A stretch of DNA of 64,000 nt from Cellulophaga baltica (GTDB taxonomy: Bacteria > Bacteroidota > Bacteroidia > Flavobacteriales > Flavobacteriaceae): NCBI RefSeq assembly GCF_018861125.1, contig NZ_JAHKQN010000026.1, positions 52,912 through 116,911 on the forward strand. The letters are read 5' to 3'. The position numbers and the translations under genes were made by a program. Below are positions 9,593-18,157 of this stretch, one piece after another. The notes beneath the pieces were generated by a model. The model was given only the letters and a program-made list of their open reading frames with translations, was not told where the DNA came from and did no database searches. The number at the start of each line of letters is the position of its first letter. The stretch's first letter is position 1.

Positions 9593-10103
9593 TGGTATAT
9601 AAATTAAGTTCATCAAAGGAATCCATAGATTCATCTAAATAAGTATTAATATTTTCATTATCTAATTGACTTATTAAATCGTTAATCTCTAATTCATCAA
9701 TTGGTACAAGCTCAGCAATTTCATAACTGCTTAACTCTAGATCAGTATTTTCTAAATAGTTTTCAATATCAGTACTTGCTAAATCATCAAAGCTTACTGC
9801 GTTGTTACTATTATTTGTATTAGTGTTATAAAATGTTATTGCGATAAAAAGAATAAGAACAGCCGCAATTGAAGCAACGCTGTAGTAATACTTTTTATAT
9901 GATTTGAGTTGTATAACCTTAGGCTCTTCTTCTTTTAGTTTTTGCTGAATACTATCGTTTAATGTATCAAAATAACCTTCAGGAACTTTAAAACCTTTGG
10001 TATCGGCTGTAGTTTCTTCTATTGATATTTGCGACATCAATTTATCCGTTAAACTATCGAAATAGTCATCTGGTGTTTTAAAACTATTAGGTTTATTTTT
10101 CAT
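9582..10103 (-). CDS. Single-pass membrane protein, putative anti-sigma factor
   Basis: 173 residues with a cytoplasmic-looking N-terminal half, one transmembrane helix (about 74-92, YSVASIAAVLILFIAITF) and an acidic C-terminal part. The N-terminus has two similar segments, TPDDYFDSLTDKLMSQI and VPEGYFDTLNDSIQQKL. The PxGYFD motif recurs in flavobacterial proteins encoded directly after ECF sigma genes. It starts 45 bp after the sigma gene and overlaps the following gene by 11 bp. Position, topology and motif make it the probable anti-sigma partner. No zinc-binding ZAS motif (HxxxCxxC) is present, so it is not a classical ZAS anti-sigma factor. Confidence 0.68.
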   Translation of the reverse strand: MKNKPNSFKTPDDYFDSLTDKLMSQISIEETTADTKGFKVPEGYFDTLNDSIQQKLKEEEPKVIQLKSYKKYYYSVASIAAVLILFIAITFYNTNTNNSNNAVSFDDLASTDIENYLENTDLELSSYEIAELVPIDELEINDLISQLDNENINTYLDESMDSFDELNLYTNDY

Positions 10104-10148
10104 TTTCTTTTGATTTCCAATATTTTGACTATCAATTTGTTAAAAGGT

Positions 10149-10691
10149 TTAATTCTCTTTTAAAAACGATTCTACTTTTTTTACAGCTAAATGGTATGAT
10201 GCTTTTAATGCACCAACTGAAGTTTCAAGAATATCTGATATTTCATCATATTTTAATTCTTGATAATACTTCATATTAAAAACCAGTTTTTGTTTTTCTG
10301 GTAACGTTGCAATAGCTTTTTGTAATGCAAGCTCAATTTTATCACCTTCAAAATAAACATCTGATTCTAAACTAGAAATCATTTTTTCTTGTGTTTCAGC
10401 ATCGCTAATACCAAGCTTTCTACTTTTTGTTTTTAAAAAAGTTAGAGCTTCATTAGTAGCAATACGGTACATCCAAGAATATAATTTACTATCACCTTTA
10501 AAGTTTTTAATATTTTTAAAAACCTTAATAAAAGTATTTTGTAAAACGTCATCAGTATCATCATGGTTTAAAACGATGCGACGAATGTGCCAATACAATT
10601 TTTCTTTGTAGGCGTTAATTAGCATTTCAAAAGCACGAGCTTGGGTGCTTGAGGACTGCAACTGTTCAACTAAGAGTTCTTCTGATATCAA
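10149..10691 (-). CDS. ECF-type RNA polymerase sigma factor
   Basis: 180-residue extracytoplasmic-function sigma factor. Region 2 contains DDVLQNTFIKVFKNI and the -10 recognition segment YSWMYRIATNEALTFLK. Region 4 contains LPEKQKLVFNMKYYQEL and the helix-turn-helix YDEISDILETSVGALKASY. It heads a three-gene operon with a membrane protein and a secreted helical protein, the arrangement expected for an envelope-responsive sigma/anti-sigma module. An inverted repeat (10700-10720) directly upstream may belong to its own promoter. The inducing signal and regulon are unknown. Confidence 0.92.
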   Translation of the reverse strand: MISEELLVEQLQSSSTQARAFEMLINAYKEKLYWHIRRIVLNHDDTDDVLQNTFIKVFKNIKNFKGDSKLYSWMYRIATNEALTFLKTKSRKLGISDAETQEKMISSLESDVYFEGDKIELALQKAIATLPEKQKLVFNMKYYQELKYDEISDILETSVGALKASYHLAVKKVESFLKEN

Positions 10692-10699
10692 ATTAATAC

Positions 10700-10720
10700 G
10701 TCTTAATGTTCTAATAAGAC
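10700..10720. repeat. Inverted repeat upstream of the ECF sigma operon
   Basis: GTCTTA and TAAGAC form a perfect 6-bp inverted repeat separated by nine bases. It lies 9 bp before the sigma-factor start codon, so it could be an operator or a leader hairpin. No T-run follows. Confidence 0.4.
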
Positions 10721-10745
10721 TTTAAAAATAGAAAAAGGTTTAATC

Positions 10746-10777
10746 GCTACGACGAATTTTATAAAAAACATCGTAGC
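10746..10777 (-). terminator. Stem-loop downstream of the ABC exporter gene
   Basis: A 9-bp stem GCTACGATG / CGTCGTAGC (one G-T pair) lies 22 bp past the exporter stop. It lacks an immediate T-run on the minus strand, so termination is plausible but not certain. Confidence 0.45.
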
Positions 10778-10798
10778 TTTTAAATTTATTATGAAGTT

Positions 10799-12622
10799 TT
10801 ATGCCAATGACTGCATGTCAACAAGCTTTTTATAAGCGCCATTGGATGCGATAAGTTCATTATGAGAACCTTGCTCTACAATTTCTCCTTTTTGTAAAAC
10901 AACAATGGTATTTGCATTTTGAATGGTGGATAAACGATGTGCAATTACAATTGAAGTTCTGTTGCGCATCATTTTTTCTAACGCATCTTGTACTAAACGT
11001 TCACTTTCAGTATCTAATGCAGAAGTTGCTTCATCAAGAATCATTATTGGAGGGTTTTTTAAAACCGCTCTCGCAATTGATAAACGTTGCTTTTGTCCGC
11101 CACTTAACTTGTTACCACTATCACCAATATTAGTGTTGTAACCATTTGGTAATTCAGAGATAAAATTATGGGCATTTGCAATTTTAGCAGCTTCAATAAT
11201 TTCCTCTTCGGAAGCATCTTTTTTTCCTAATCGAATATTATTGGTTACAGAATCGTTAAATAAAATGGAATCTTGTGTAACTAGACCCAATAAACCTCTA
11301 AGAGATTTTTTTGTCATATCTTTAATATTAGTACCGTCAATGGTGATACTGCCTTCATTTACATCATAAAAACGAGTAACAAGGTTTGCAATAGTACTTT
11401 TTCCGCTACCAGACTGCCCAACTAAAGCTACGGTAGCTCCTTTTGGAACATTTAACGTAAAATCTTTTAAAACATAATCATCTTCATATTTAAACGAGAT
11501 TTTTTCAAGTGTAATATTATTCTCAAAAGTATTTTTAGAAAGTGCATTTTCTTTTTCTATAATAGGACTTTCAGTTTCTAAAACTTCTAACACACGTTCT
11601 GCAGCTGCATTACCTTTCTTAACGCCATACGATGCTTTGCTAATAGCTTTAGCAGGTGTTAGTATGTTGTATGCTAACCCCATATATGCGATAAAAAGCT
11701 CAGGTTTTAAAGTTTTTTCAATTAAAACCATTTGGCCTCCAAACCATAGGATGACTCCAATTGCAGCAATGCCAAAAAATTCACTAGTAGGTGAAGCTAA
11801 GTTTTGACGATTTAATAACGTATTAGAAAAGTCATAAAAGCGTTTAGTGGAATGTTGAAATGTATTTGAAAACTTTTCTTCAGCATTAAAAGCTTTAATA
11901 ACACGTAACCCACCAAGAGTTTCTTCTAAAATCGATAAAAAAGTTCCTTGCTCTTTTTGTACTTTATCTGATTTTTTCTTTAGAGATTTTCCTAATAATG
12001 AAATTAAAAATCCTGATATTGGTAAAAAAATAAATACAAAAATAGTAAGCTTGACACTTATAGAAAGCATTGCAATGATGGTAAACAAAATTGTTAGCGG
12101 TTCTCTAATTATTAACTCTAATATAGATAGAAAAGAATGTTGTATTTCTAAAACATCAGAAGTAATACGGGCAATTGTATCTCCTTTTCTTTTTTCAGAA
12201 TAATAAGATAAAGGCAACTCTACAGTTTTTGCGTACAATTCATTTCGAATATCCTTTAAAACACCGTTTCTTAAGAAAGTAATAAAGTACATGGCTAAAT
12301 AATTAAACAAGTTTTTAAGAAAAAACATTGAAATAACAAGTGCCACCATAAAAATCAAAGCATCATTCTCGCCTTGACCCGATTTTTGAGTTACAAAATA
12401 ACTTAAGTAATCAAATATATATTCTTTAGCATTAAATACACCTTTCCAGATAGGTTGTGTATATATTGGCTCTGTTTGTTTAAAAATAACAGATAACATT
12501 GGAAACAATGATACCATTGATAGTGTAGCAAACAAAGCATAAAAAATGTTTGCGATTATATTTAAAACCGCAAACATTTTATAAGGTTTCGCAAAGCGAA
12601 GAATCTTCTTAAAATAATTCAT
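10799..12622 (-). CDS. MsbA-type ABC exporter (fused permease-ATPase)
   Basis: 607-residue half-transporter expected to act as an inner-membrane homodimer exporting a lipid or other hydrophobic molecule. The N-terminal ~330 residues hold six membrane helices and the ABC transmembrane type 1 fold. The ATPase domain has Walker A GQSGSGKST, signature LSGGQKQRLSIARA, Walker B IMILDEATSALD and H-loop IVIAHRLST, all intact. The ATG overlaps the phosphohexomutase stop by one base (TAATG), so the two are translationally coupled. With the upstream glycosyltransferase this suggests a surface-lipid or glycolipid role, but MsbA-like exporters are too broad for a substrate call. Confidence 0.9.
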   Translation of the reverse strand: MNYFKKILRFAKPYKMFAVLNIIANIFYALFATLSMVSLFPMLSVIFKQTEPIYTQPIWKGVFNAKEYIFDYLSYFVTQKSGQGENDALIFMVALVISMFFLKNLFNYLAMYFITFLRNGVLKDIRNELYAKTVELPLSYYSEKRKGDTIARITSDVLEIQHSFLSILELIIREPLTILFTIIAMLSISVKLTIFVFIFLPISGFLISLLGKSLKKKSDKVQKEQGTFLSILEETLGGLRVIKAFNAEEKFSNTFQHSTKRFYDFSNTLLNRQNLASPTSEFFGIAAIGVILWFGGQMVLIEKTLKPELFIAYMGLAYNILTPAKAISKASYGVKKGNAAAERVLEVLETESPIIEKENALSKNTFENNITLEKISFKYEDDYVLKDFTLNVPKGATVALVGQSGSGKSTIANLVTRFYDVNEGSITIDGTNIKDMTKKSLRGLLGLVTQDSILFNDSVTNNIRLGKKDASEEEIIEAAKIANAHNFISELPNGYNTNIGDSGNKLSGGQKQRLSIARAVLKNPPIMILDEATSALDTESERLVQDALEKMMRNRTSIVIAHRLSTIQNANTIVVLQKGEIVEQGSHNELIASNGAYKKLVDMQSLA

Positions 12623-14331
12623 TAACTCAATTTCAGTTCACTTAAAATACCTTCAATTTTAGTATTTAAAGTAGCATCTACATTTTTAAAATTAGCAGCG
12701 TCATCTAATGTTGTGTTTGTACTGATGTAAAACTTCACTTTTGGTTCAGTTCCACTAGGTCTTGCAGCAACACGAGTGCCATCTTCAGTTTCGTAAATTA
12801 ATACATTAGATTTTGGTAAATCAATAGTTTTTTCTTCGCCAGTTATCACATTTTTGGCAATTGAAGTATTATAATCTTCAATCCACTGCACTTTTGACCC
12901 TGCAACAGACGCTACCGGATTTTCTTTAAAGTCGATAAGCATTTGCTTAATCTCTTCAGCACCAGACATTCCTTTTTTAGTAATAGAAACTAATTTTTCT
13001 TTATAAAAACCGTAAGCAGTATACGCTTCAATTAAATCTTTATAAAAAGAGCTTCCGTTAGCTTTTGCATTACTTGCAATTTCACAGGCTAAGAGGGTAG
13101 AGGTTACAGCATCTTTATCTCTTACGAAATCACCAACCATAAAACCAAAACTCTCTTCGCCACCACCAATAAATTTTTGTTCTGGGAAGTCTTTTATCAT
13201 TTTACCAATCCATTTGAAACCAGTAAGAGCAGTTTTGAAATCTACACCAAAACTTTTAGCCATAGCTTCCATCATTGGGGTTGAAACTATAGTTGTAGCA
13301 ATAAACTCATTACCTTTAAAACCAGCTTCTTTTTGTTGATCTAAAAGAAATTTAGTCATTAAAACCATAGTTTGGTTTCCGTTCAAAATTTCCATTTCAC
13401 CATCAAGGTTACGTACAGCAATACCTAAACGGTCACTATCAGGATCCGTACCAACAACCATGTCAGCACCAATTTCTTCAGCCTTTTTAATAGCTATAGA
13501 AAGTGCTTCTGGTTCTTCAGGGTTTGGAGAAACAACGGTTGGGAAAGCTCCATCAGGTTTTGCTTGCTCTTCTATTACAGTTACATTTTTATAACCAGCA
13601 CGTTTTAAAACTTCAGGAATTGCAGTTATTGAAGTACCGTGTAATGATGTAAATACAATTTTAAAATCATCTTTACCTTTAGCGTTAAAACTACCTTTTT
13701 CTACAGATTCAGATATAAAAGCTTCGTCAACTTCTTTGTCAATCAACTCAATTAAGCTTTCGTCAGCATCAAATTTAATATCTTCAAAAGCAAGAGAATT
13801 AATTTCTGCGACAATTTTACCATCTTGTGGTGGCACTATTTGTCCGCCATCGGCCCAATAAACTTTATACCCATTATATTCTGGTGGGTTATGAGAAGCT
13901 GTTAAAACAATACCTGCGTGGCAATTTAAATGTCTTACAGCAAAAGATAATTCAGGTGTAGTTCTTAATTCTGAGAATAAAAATACTTTAATTCCGTTAG
14001 CGGAAAATACTTCTGCTACAGTTTTGGCAAGGGTATCACTATTATGACGACAATCATAAGCAATAACAACTTTTATTTCTTCATTTTTATACGTTTCTTT
14101 TAAAAAGTTACTAAGCCCCTGTGTACTTTTTCCTAATGTATACTTATTAATTCTATTAGTACCCGCACCCATAACACCACGCATACCACCAGTACCAAAT
14201 TCCATGTTTTTGTAAAAACGGTCTTTTAGTTCTTCAGTGTTGTTGTCTATTAAATCTTGTACTTCTTTTCTAACATCAGCGTCAAAAAAATCAGTTAACC
14301 AGGTTTTAGCAGTGTTTAATATGTTTTCCAT
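12622..14331 (-). CDS. Phosphoglucomutase/phosphomannomutase (alpha-D-phosphohexomutase)
   Basis: 569-residue alpha-D-phosphohexomutase interconverting hexose-1- and hexose-6-phosphates for sugar-nucleotide and surface-glycan synthesis. The phosphoserine loop TASHNPPEYNGYKVYW, the metal loop GTDPDSDRLGIAV, the sugar-binding loop GGGEESFGFM and the phosphate-binding RPSGTEPKVKFY are all present and in order. The length fits the PGM2-like/PgcA group (550-580 residues) rather than the shorter bacterial PMM/PGM. It follows the GT2 gene by 30 bp and overlaps the exporter gene by 1 bp. Glucose versus mannose specificity is not decidable from the motifs. Confidence 0.93.
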   Translation of the reverse strand: MENILNTAKTWLTDFFDADVRKEVQDLIDNNTEELKDRFYKNMEFGTGGMRGVMGAGTNRINKYTLGKSTQGLSNFLKETYKNEEIKVVIAYDCRHNSDTLAKTVAEVFSANGIKVFLFSELRTTPELSFAVRHLNCHAGIVLTASHNPPEYNGYKVYWADGGQIVPPQDGKIVAEINSLAFEDIKFDADESLIELIDKEVDEAFISESVEKGSFNAKGKDDFKIVFTSLHGTSITAIPEVLKRAGYKNVTVIEEQAKPDGAFPTVVSPNPEEPEALSIAIKKAEEIGADMVVGTDPDSDRLGIAVRNLDGEMEILNGNQTMVLMTKFLLDQQKEAGFKGNEFIATTIVSTPMMEAMAKSFGVDFKTALTGFKWIGKMIKDFPEQKFIGGGEESFGFMVGDFVRDKDAVTSTLLACEIASNAKANGSSFYKDLIEAYTAYGFYKEKLVSITKKGMSGAEEIKQMLIDFKENPVASVAGSKVQWIEDYNTSIAKNVITGEEKTIDLPKSNVLIYETEDGTRVAARPSGTEPKVKFYISTNTTLDDAANFKNVDATLNTKIEGILSELKLS

Positions 14332-14361
14332 AAATTCGACTTTAAAAAAGTTAGGGTTAAA

Positions 14362-15336
14362 TTATATAGTATATTGTTCTTTTATTATTGTATTATTTAC
14401 TTCTTCAATAATTTTATATTGTGTTTCATTTTTTCGTGAGCGTACCATTATTTCGCCTAGAAAACCAGCTAAAAATAATTGCGAACCCATAATCATTGAA
14501 GTCAAAGCTATAAAAAATTGAGGTCTATCTGTAATTAATCTACCAGTTTCGTTTATCAAAAGTTTGTCTATGCCAAGGTATATCGCAAAGCTAAAACCTA
14601 CGATAAACATTACAACACCTAGAGCTCCAAATAAATGCATTGGTCGTTTTCCAAATTTAGATACGAACCAAATGGTAATTAAATCTAAAAAGCCATTAAT
14701 AAAGCGTTCCATGCCAAATTTTGTGCTACCAAATTTTCTAGCTTGGTGCTTAACAACTTTCTCTCCAATATTAGAAAAACCAGCATTTTTAGCTAAAACA
14801 GGAATGTAACGGTGCATTTCACCAGAAACCTCTATGTTTTTTACTACTTTTTTGTTGTACGCTTTTAGTCCGCAATTAAAATCATGAAGTTTTACTCCTG
14901 AAGTCTTACGTGCCGCCCAATTAAAAAGCTTAGAAGGCATGTTTTTGCTAATGATAGAGTCGTATCTTTTTTTCTTCCAACCTGAAACTAGATCTAGACC
15001 TTCAGTTTGTATAAGGTCAAATAGTTCAGGAATTTCTTCGGGATTATCTTGAAGGTCAGCATCCATAGTGATGATTACATCGCCATTAGCAGCTTTAAAA
15101 CCAGCATGTAAAGCTTGTGATTTTCCAAAATTTTTCAAAAACCGAAGACCTTTTACATTGGGGTTTACTGAAGATAGTTCTGATATTTTCAACCATGAAT
15201 CGTCGGTACTACCATCATCTATAAATAGGATTTCATAGCTGTATTTATTAGCTTCCATTACAGAAACTATCCAATTATGAAGCTCGTTTAATGATTCTTC
15301 TTCGTTAAGAAGGGGTATTACAATTGATAAATTCAT
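14362..15336 (-). CDS. GT2 glycosyltransferase with two C-terminal membrane helices
   Basis: 324-residue family 2 glycosyltransferase of the DPM1/GtrB/ArnC type, which usually moves a sugar from a nucleotide donor onto a polyprenyl phosphate at the inner membrane. The GT-A fold begins with LSIVIPLLNEEESL and carries FIDDGSTDDSW and the DxD-type motif TMDADLQDNPEEI. Two membrane helices follow near residues 235-255 and 275-300. It sits in a minus-strand group with the phosphohexomutase and exporter, and 34 bp after a DUF4199 gene. The donor sugar is unknown. Confidence 0.9.
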   Translation of the reverse strand: MNLSIVIPLLNEEESLNELHNWIVSVMEANKYSYEILFIDDGSTDDSWLKISELSSVNPNVKGLRFLKNFGKSQALHAGFKAANGDVIITMDADLQDNPEEIPELFDLIQTEGLDLVSGWKKKRYDSIISKNMPSKLFNWAARKTSGVKLHDFNCGLKAYNKKVVKNIEVSGEMHRYIPVLAKNAGFSNIGEKVVKHQARKFGSTKFGMERFINGFLDLITIWFVSKFGKRPMHLFGALGVVMFIVGFSFAIYLGIDKLLINETGRLITDRPQFFIALTSMIMGSQLFLAGFLGEIMVRSRKNETQYKIIEEVNNTIIKEQYTI

Positions 15337-15370
15337 GTACTATAACTGATAATAGTAACAAAAGTACGGA

Positions 15371-15892
15371 TTAATTAATTTCTTCTGTTCTTTTTAAGAT
15401 AAGAGCTGTGATTAAAGCAGTAATGAATCCAAGAAATAGGTTGAAAAGTAATATTATTGGGTAAGTAATCCAATACATTTTACTTTGCATAGCTACAGTA
15501 TCATTTATTTGTTCGGCTGTCATTTGTGGATACTTGGTTTGCATTGCAATTTTATTGTATGCTGTAGAAGTTTCCCAAAAATCAGGAACTATAAATGTTG
15601 TTAATACATATGTTAATAGTATAGTTAAGATACCTGCAAATAGTGAAACAAAAATACCAACAACTATACCTTGTTTTATTGTAAGAAAACCATTGTTCTG
15701 TTTTCTGAAGTTATAGATAGCCAGTGCTACAATGCCGACTAATATAAAAATACCGACTAATGTTTTACCAATAGATTGCTCATATAGCATATTTGCATAC
15801 AAAAGCATGAGAGTAAAAATAAAGCCGATGATTGATGCCGTTGCTCCGTAAACAATTCCGAAATTTAATGCCTTAGGTTCTTTAGTTTTCAT
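15371..15892 (-). CDS. DUF4199 four-helix membrane protein
   Basis: 173-residue integral membrane protein with about four hydrophobic helices (near 12-34, 39-58, 75-100 and 145-167). Sequence patterns such as NNGFLTIKQGIVVGIFVSLFAG and TAEQINDTVAMQS fit DUF4199, a Bacteroidota family of unknown function. In Flavobacteriia these genes commonly sit directly upstream of a GT2 gene, as here (34 bp). A role in membrane-linked glycosylation is only suggested by position. A second family member follows upstream at 15963. Confidence 0.82.
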   Translation of the reverse strand: MKTKEPKALNFGIVYGATASIIGFIFTLMLLYANMLYEQSIGKTLVGIFILVGIVALAIYNFRKQNNGFLTIKQGIVVGIFVSLFAGILTILLTYVLTTFIVPDFWETSTAYNKIAMQTKYPQMTAEQINDTVAMQSKMYWITYPIILLFNLFLGFITALITALILKRTEEIN

Positions 15893-15962
15893 TTTTTAAG
15901 AATTTTTGGTTGCAACAAATTAGTATTCTTATTTAAATATTTGTTACATAAAAAAGGTAGCT

Positions 15963-16472
15963 TTATTTTTTGTTTCTCAAAATACTACCGACAATAAAAG
16001 ATATTAAAATTCCGATTACTGAAAATTTAATAATGCTTGTAAATATGCTAAATATGGCATTTGTTTTTTGTGTGCCACTACCATCATTCATCATTTTTTC
16101 TACATCTTCACCTTTGCCATATAAGTTAGCCCATTCAATGGCAACGTTTTTTTGAAACTCACCATCAATAAATGTATCATATATATATGACTCAATTGCG
16201 AATAAAGATCCAACAATAACCATAAACATAACACCAACTACCAGTGCTTCTCTAAGGTTTATTAAATTACCTTGTCTTTTTTTATAGCCAGCAATAAGGT
16301 AAATAATGGCAAGTACTTCTAATACAAAAGCTATTAAAAAAGTAGCGTAGTACATTTTAGCGCCTACTTGAGCTAATTTTGAAATTATATCAAGAATTAT
16401 TCTACCTAAACTAAAGAGTAAAGCTATCGGAAGAACAAATTTTTTAATTGAATTTGATGAATTATCGGTCAA
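15963..16472 (-). CDS. DUF4199 four-helix membrane protein (second copy), TTG start
   Basis: About 169 residues with four membrane helices and the DUF4199 core (NLINLREALVVGVMFMVIVG, then a polar region with a Gly/Lys/Glu-rich loop). It is a diverged neighbour of the DUF4199 gene 70 bp downstream. The frame is open to an ATG at 16565, but a TATTTTTG promoter-like element (16501-16508, minus strand) lies inside that extension. The family usually begins a few residues before the SNSIKKFVLPIAL segment. I therefore favour the TTG at 16472. An ATG at 16544 is the alternative. Function unknown. Confidence 0.7.
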   Translation of the reverse strand: MTDNSSNSIKKFVLPIALLFSLGRIILDIISKLAQVGAKMYYATFLIAFVLEVLAIIYLIAGYKKRQGNLINLREALVVGVMFMVIVGSLFAIESYIYDTFIDGEFQKNVAIEWANLYGKGEDVEKMMNDGSGTQKTNAIFSIFTSIIKFSVIGILISFIVGSILRNKK

Positions 16473-16572
16473 TTTATCTTTAATTTTGAAGTTTAGATTA
16501 CAAAAATAACCTTTATTATACAGTATGTTTGGGGCAAAATGCATTTTTTGTTTTATTTTTTGCAAATATTAA

Positions 16573-16602
16573 TTGTTAGTATCAGAAAAAAACTTAAATT
16601 TG
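16573..16602 (+). promoter_or_regulatory. Promoter of rpmE2
   Basis: TTG (16573-16575), 19 bp, then TAAATTTG (16595-16602): a near-perfect match to the Bacteroidota sigma-ABfr consensus. It lies 36 bp before the ribosomal L31 start codon. Confidence 0.75.
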
Positions 16603-16638
16603 CACCTCTAAAAATAGAAGTTACAAATTTTTTTACAG

Positions 16639-16893
16639 ATGAAAAAAGATATACACCCACAGAATTATAGATTAGTTGCATTTAAAGACATGTCTAATGA
16701 AGATGTTTTTATTACTAAGTCTACTGCCAATACAAAGGAAACGTTAGAAGTTGAAGGTGTTGAATATCCTTTGATTAAGTTAGAAATTTCTAGAACTTCT
16801 CACCCTTTTTACACAGGTAAAGCTAAATTAGTTGATACGGCTGGTCGTATTGATAAATTTAAGAACAAATACAAGAAGTTCGATAAAAAATAA
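16639..16893 (+). CDS. rpmE2: 50S ribosomal protein L31, type B (zinc-free form)
   Basis: 84-residue ribosomal protein of the large subunit, start [17 protein letters not shown]. It contains [20 protein letters not shown], typical of L31 type B. No cysteine is present, so it is the zinc-independent C-minus form that other bacteria make when zinc is scarce. It has its own consensus promoter and terminator and is monocistronic. Whether this genome also has a zinc-binding L31 cannot be told from the window. In many Flavobacteriia this is the only L31. Confidence 0.96.
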   Translation: MKKDIHPQNYRLVAFKDMSNEDVFITKSTANTKETLEVEGVEYPLIKLEISRTSHPFYTGKAKLVDTAGRIDKFKNKYKKFDKK

Positions 16894-16917
16894 ATATTTG
16901 CTATTTTTAGCAATAAA

Positions 16918-16954
16918 GTCACGTTCTGAAGTTATTCGGAGCGTGACTTTTTTT
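16918..16954 (+). terminator. Intrinsic terminator of rpmE2
   Basis: An 11-bp stem beginning GTCACG and ending CGTGAC (16918-16947, with two G-T pairs) is followed by TTTTTTT. Confidence 0.9.
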
Positions 16955-16980
16955 ATTTTTGCACTAAAATATTAACCACA

Positions 16981-18156
16981 ATGAACTATATACTTTTTGA
17001 TGGTACTGTTCGCAATGCGCTGTTACCATTTACTTTTACGAAGCCTGTGGCTGATATTCGTATAGGAATTTTTACCATTAGAGAAAAATGGGAAAATTAT
17101 TTACGAACAACCACTACTACCATTACTGAAGATTATTTATCTGATAAGTATCCGATGGTTGAAATGGAAGAAAATATTTTAATTAATGCTTCTTTTTTGC
17201 CAAACGAAGTTTTAGTTGAAATGATTGGTGATTTAAAAGAGAATCAAGCAATTTTTTTTGGTGATGATGTAATCGCTTTTTTTACAAAAGAAAATCAAGA
17301 AGAGGTAGATTTAAGTGCTTATGAAGCTATTGAATATACCGATACTGTACTTAGAATAGAAAATACGTGGGATATTTTCTCTAAAAATGCAGAAGCATTA
17401 CAAGAAGACTTTAATTTTATTACAGAAGATAGAGTAAGCGAGCCTATTTCAAAAACAAACCAGGTTATCAACCCAAGTAATATTTTTATTGAAGAAGGTG
17501 CCAAGGTTGAGTTTTGTATGTTAAATGCTACAAAAGGGCCTATTTATATTGGTGCAGATTCTGAAATTATGGAAGGTGCTATGATTAGAGGTGGTTTTGC
17601 GCTTTGTAATAATTCTGTTGTAAAAATGGGAGCAAAAATATACGGTGCAACTACTGTGGGCCCGTATAGTAAAATCGGAGGTGAAGTGAATAATTCGGTT
17701 TTATTTGGATATTCAAATAAAGGTCATGAGGGTTATTTAGGTAATGCAGTGCTAGGTGAGTGGTGTAATATAGGAGCAGATACTAACAATTCAAACCTCA
17801 AAAATAATTATGATGCTGTTCGTTTGTGGAGTTACGAAACGGAAGGTTTTGCAAAAACAGGCTTGCAGTTTTGTGGTTTAATGATGGGTGATCATAGTAA
17901 ATGTGGAATTAATACCATGTTTAATACAGGTACGGTTATAGGGGTGAGTGCTAATATTTTTGGTAGCGGTTTGCCTCGTAATTTTGTGCCAAGTTATAGT
18001 TGGGGTGGTGCATCTGGTTTTAAAAGCTACTTGCCAAATAAGGCGTTTGAAACAATGCGAATTGTAATGTCTCGTAGGGACATTGAATTTGATGAGGTGG
18101 AAGAAGCAATTATGACTCATGTATTTGAGGAAACAAAAAAATGGAGGAATTACTAA
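16981..18156 (+). CDS. GlmU-like putative sugar nucleotidyltransferase with hexapeptide repeats
   Basis: 391-residue protein with a degenerate nucleotidyltransferase-like N-terminus (NYILFDGTVRNALLPFTFTK, DIRIGIFTIREKW) and a C-terminal left-handed beta-helix of hexapeptide repeats (from about residue 165: NPSNIFIEEGAKVEF, GPIYIGADSEIMEGAMIRG). Bacteroidota annotate this family as 'GlmU family protein'. The usual GlmU pyrophosphorylase motif LAAGxGTRM is absent, so classical UDP-GlcNAc synthesis is doubtful, and acyltransferase activity is also unproven. It stops one base before mtaB and is likely co-transcribed with it. Confidence 0.75.
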   Translation: MNYILFDGTVRNALLPFTFTKPVADIRIGIFTIREKWENYLRTTTTTITEDYLSDKYPMVEMEENILINASFLPNEVLVEMIGDLKENQAIFFGDDVIAFFTKENQEEVDLSAYEAIEYTDTVLRIENTWDIFSKNAEALQEDFNFITEDRVSEPISKTNQVINPSNIFIEEGAKVEFCMLNATKGPIYIGADSEIMEGAMIRGGFALCNNSVVKMGAKIYGATTVGPYSKIGGEVNNSVLFGYSNKGHEGYLGNAVLGEWCNIGADTNNSNLKNNYDAVRLWSYETEGFAKTGLQFCGLMMGDHSKCGINTMFNTGTVIGVSANIFGSGLPRNFVPSYSWGGASGFKSYLPNKAFETMRIVMSRRDIEFDEVEEAIMTHVFEETKKWRNY

Positions 18157-18157
18157 A

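Noticed and set aside
18143-18147. GGAGG before mtaB as an unusual strong ribosome binding site
   Set aside because: The same bases encode Trp-Arg of the upstream protein, and strong Shine-Dalgarno sites are not a feature of neighbouring genes, so no separate claim is made.
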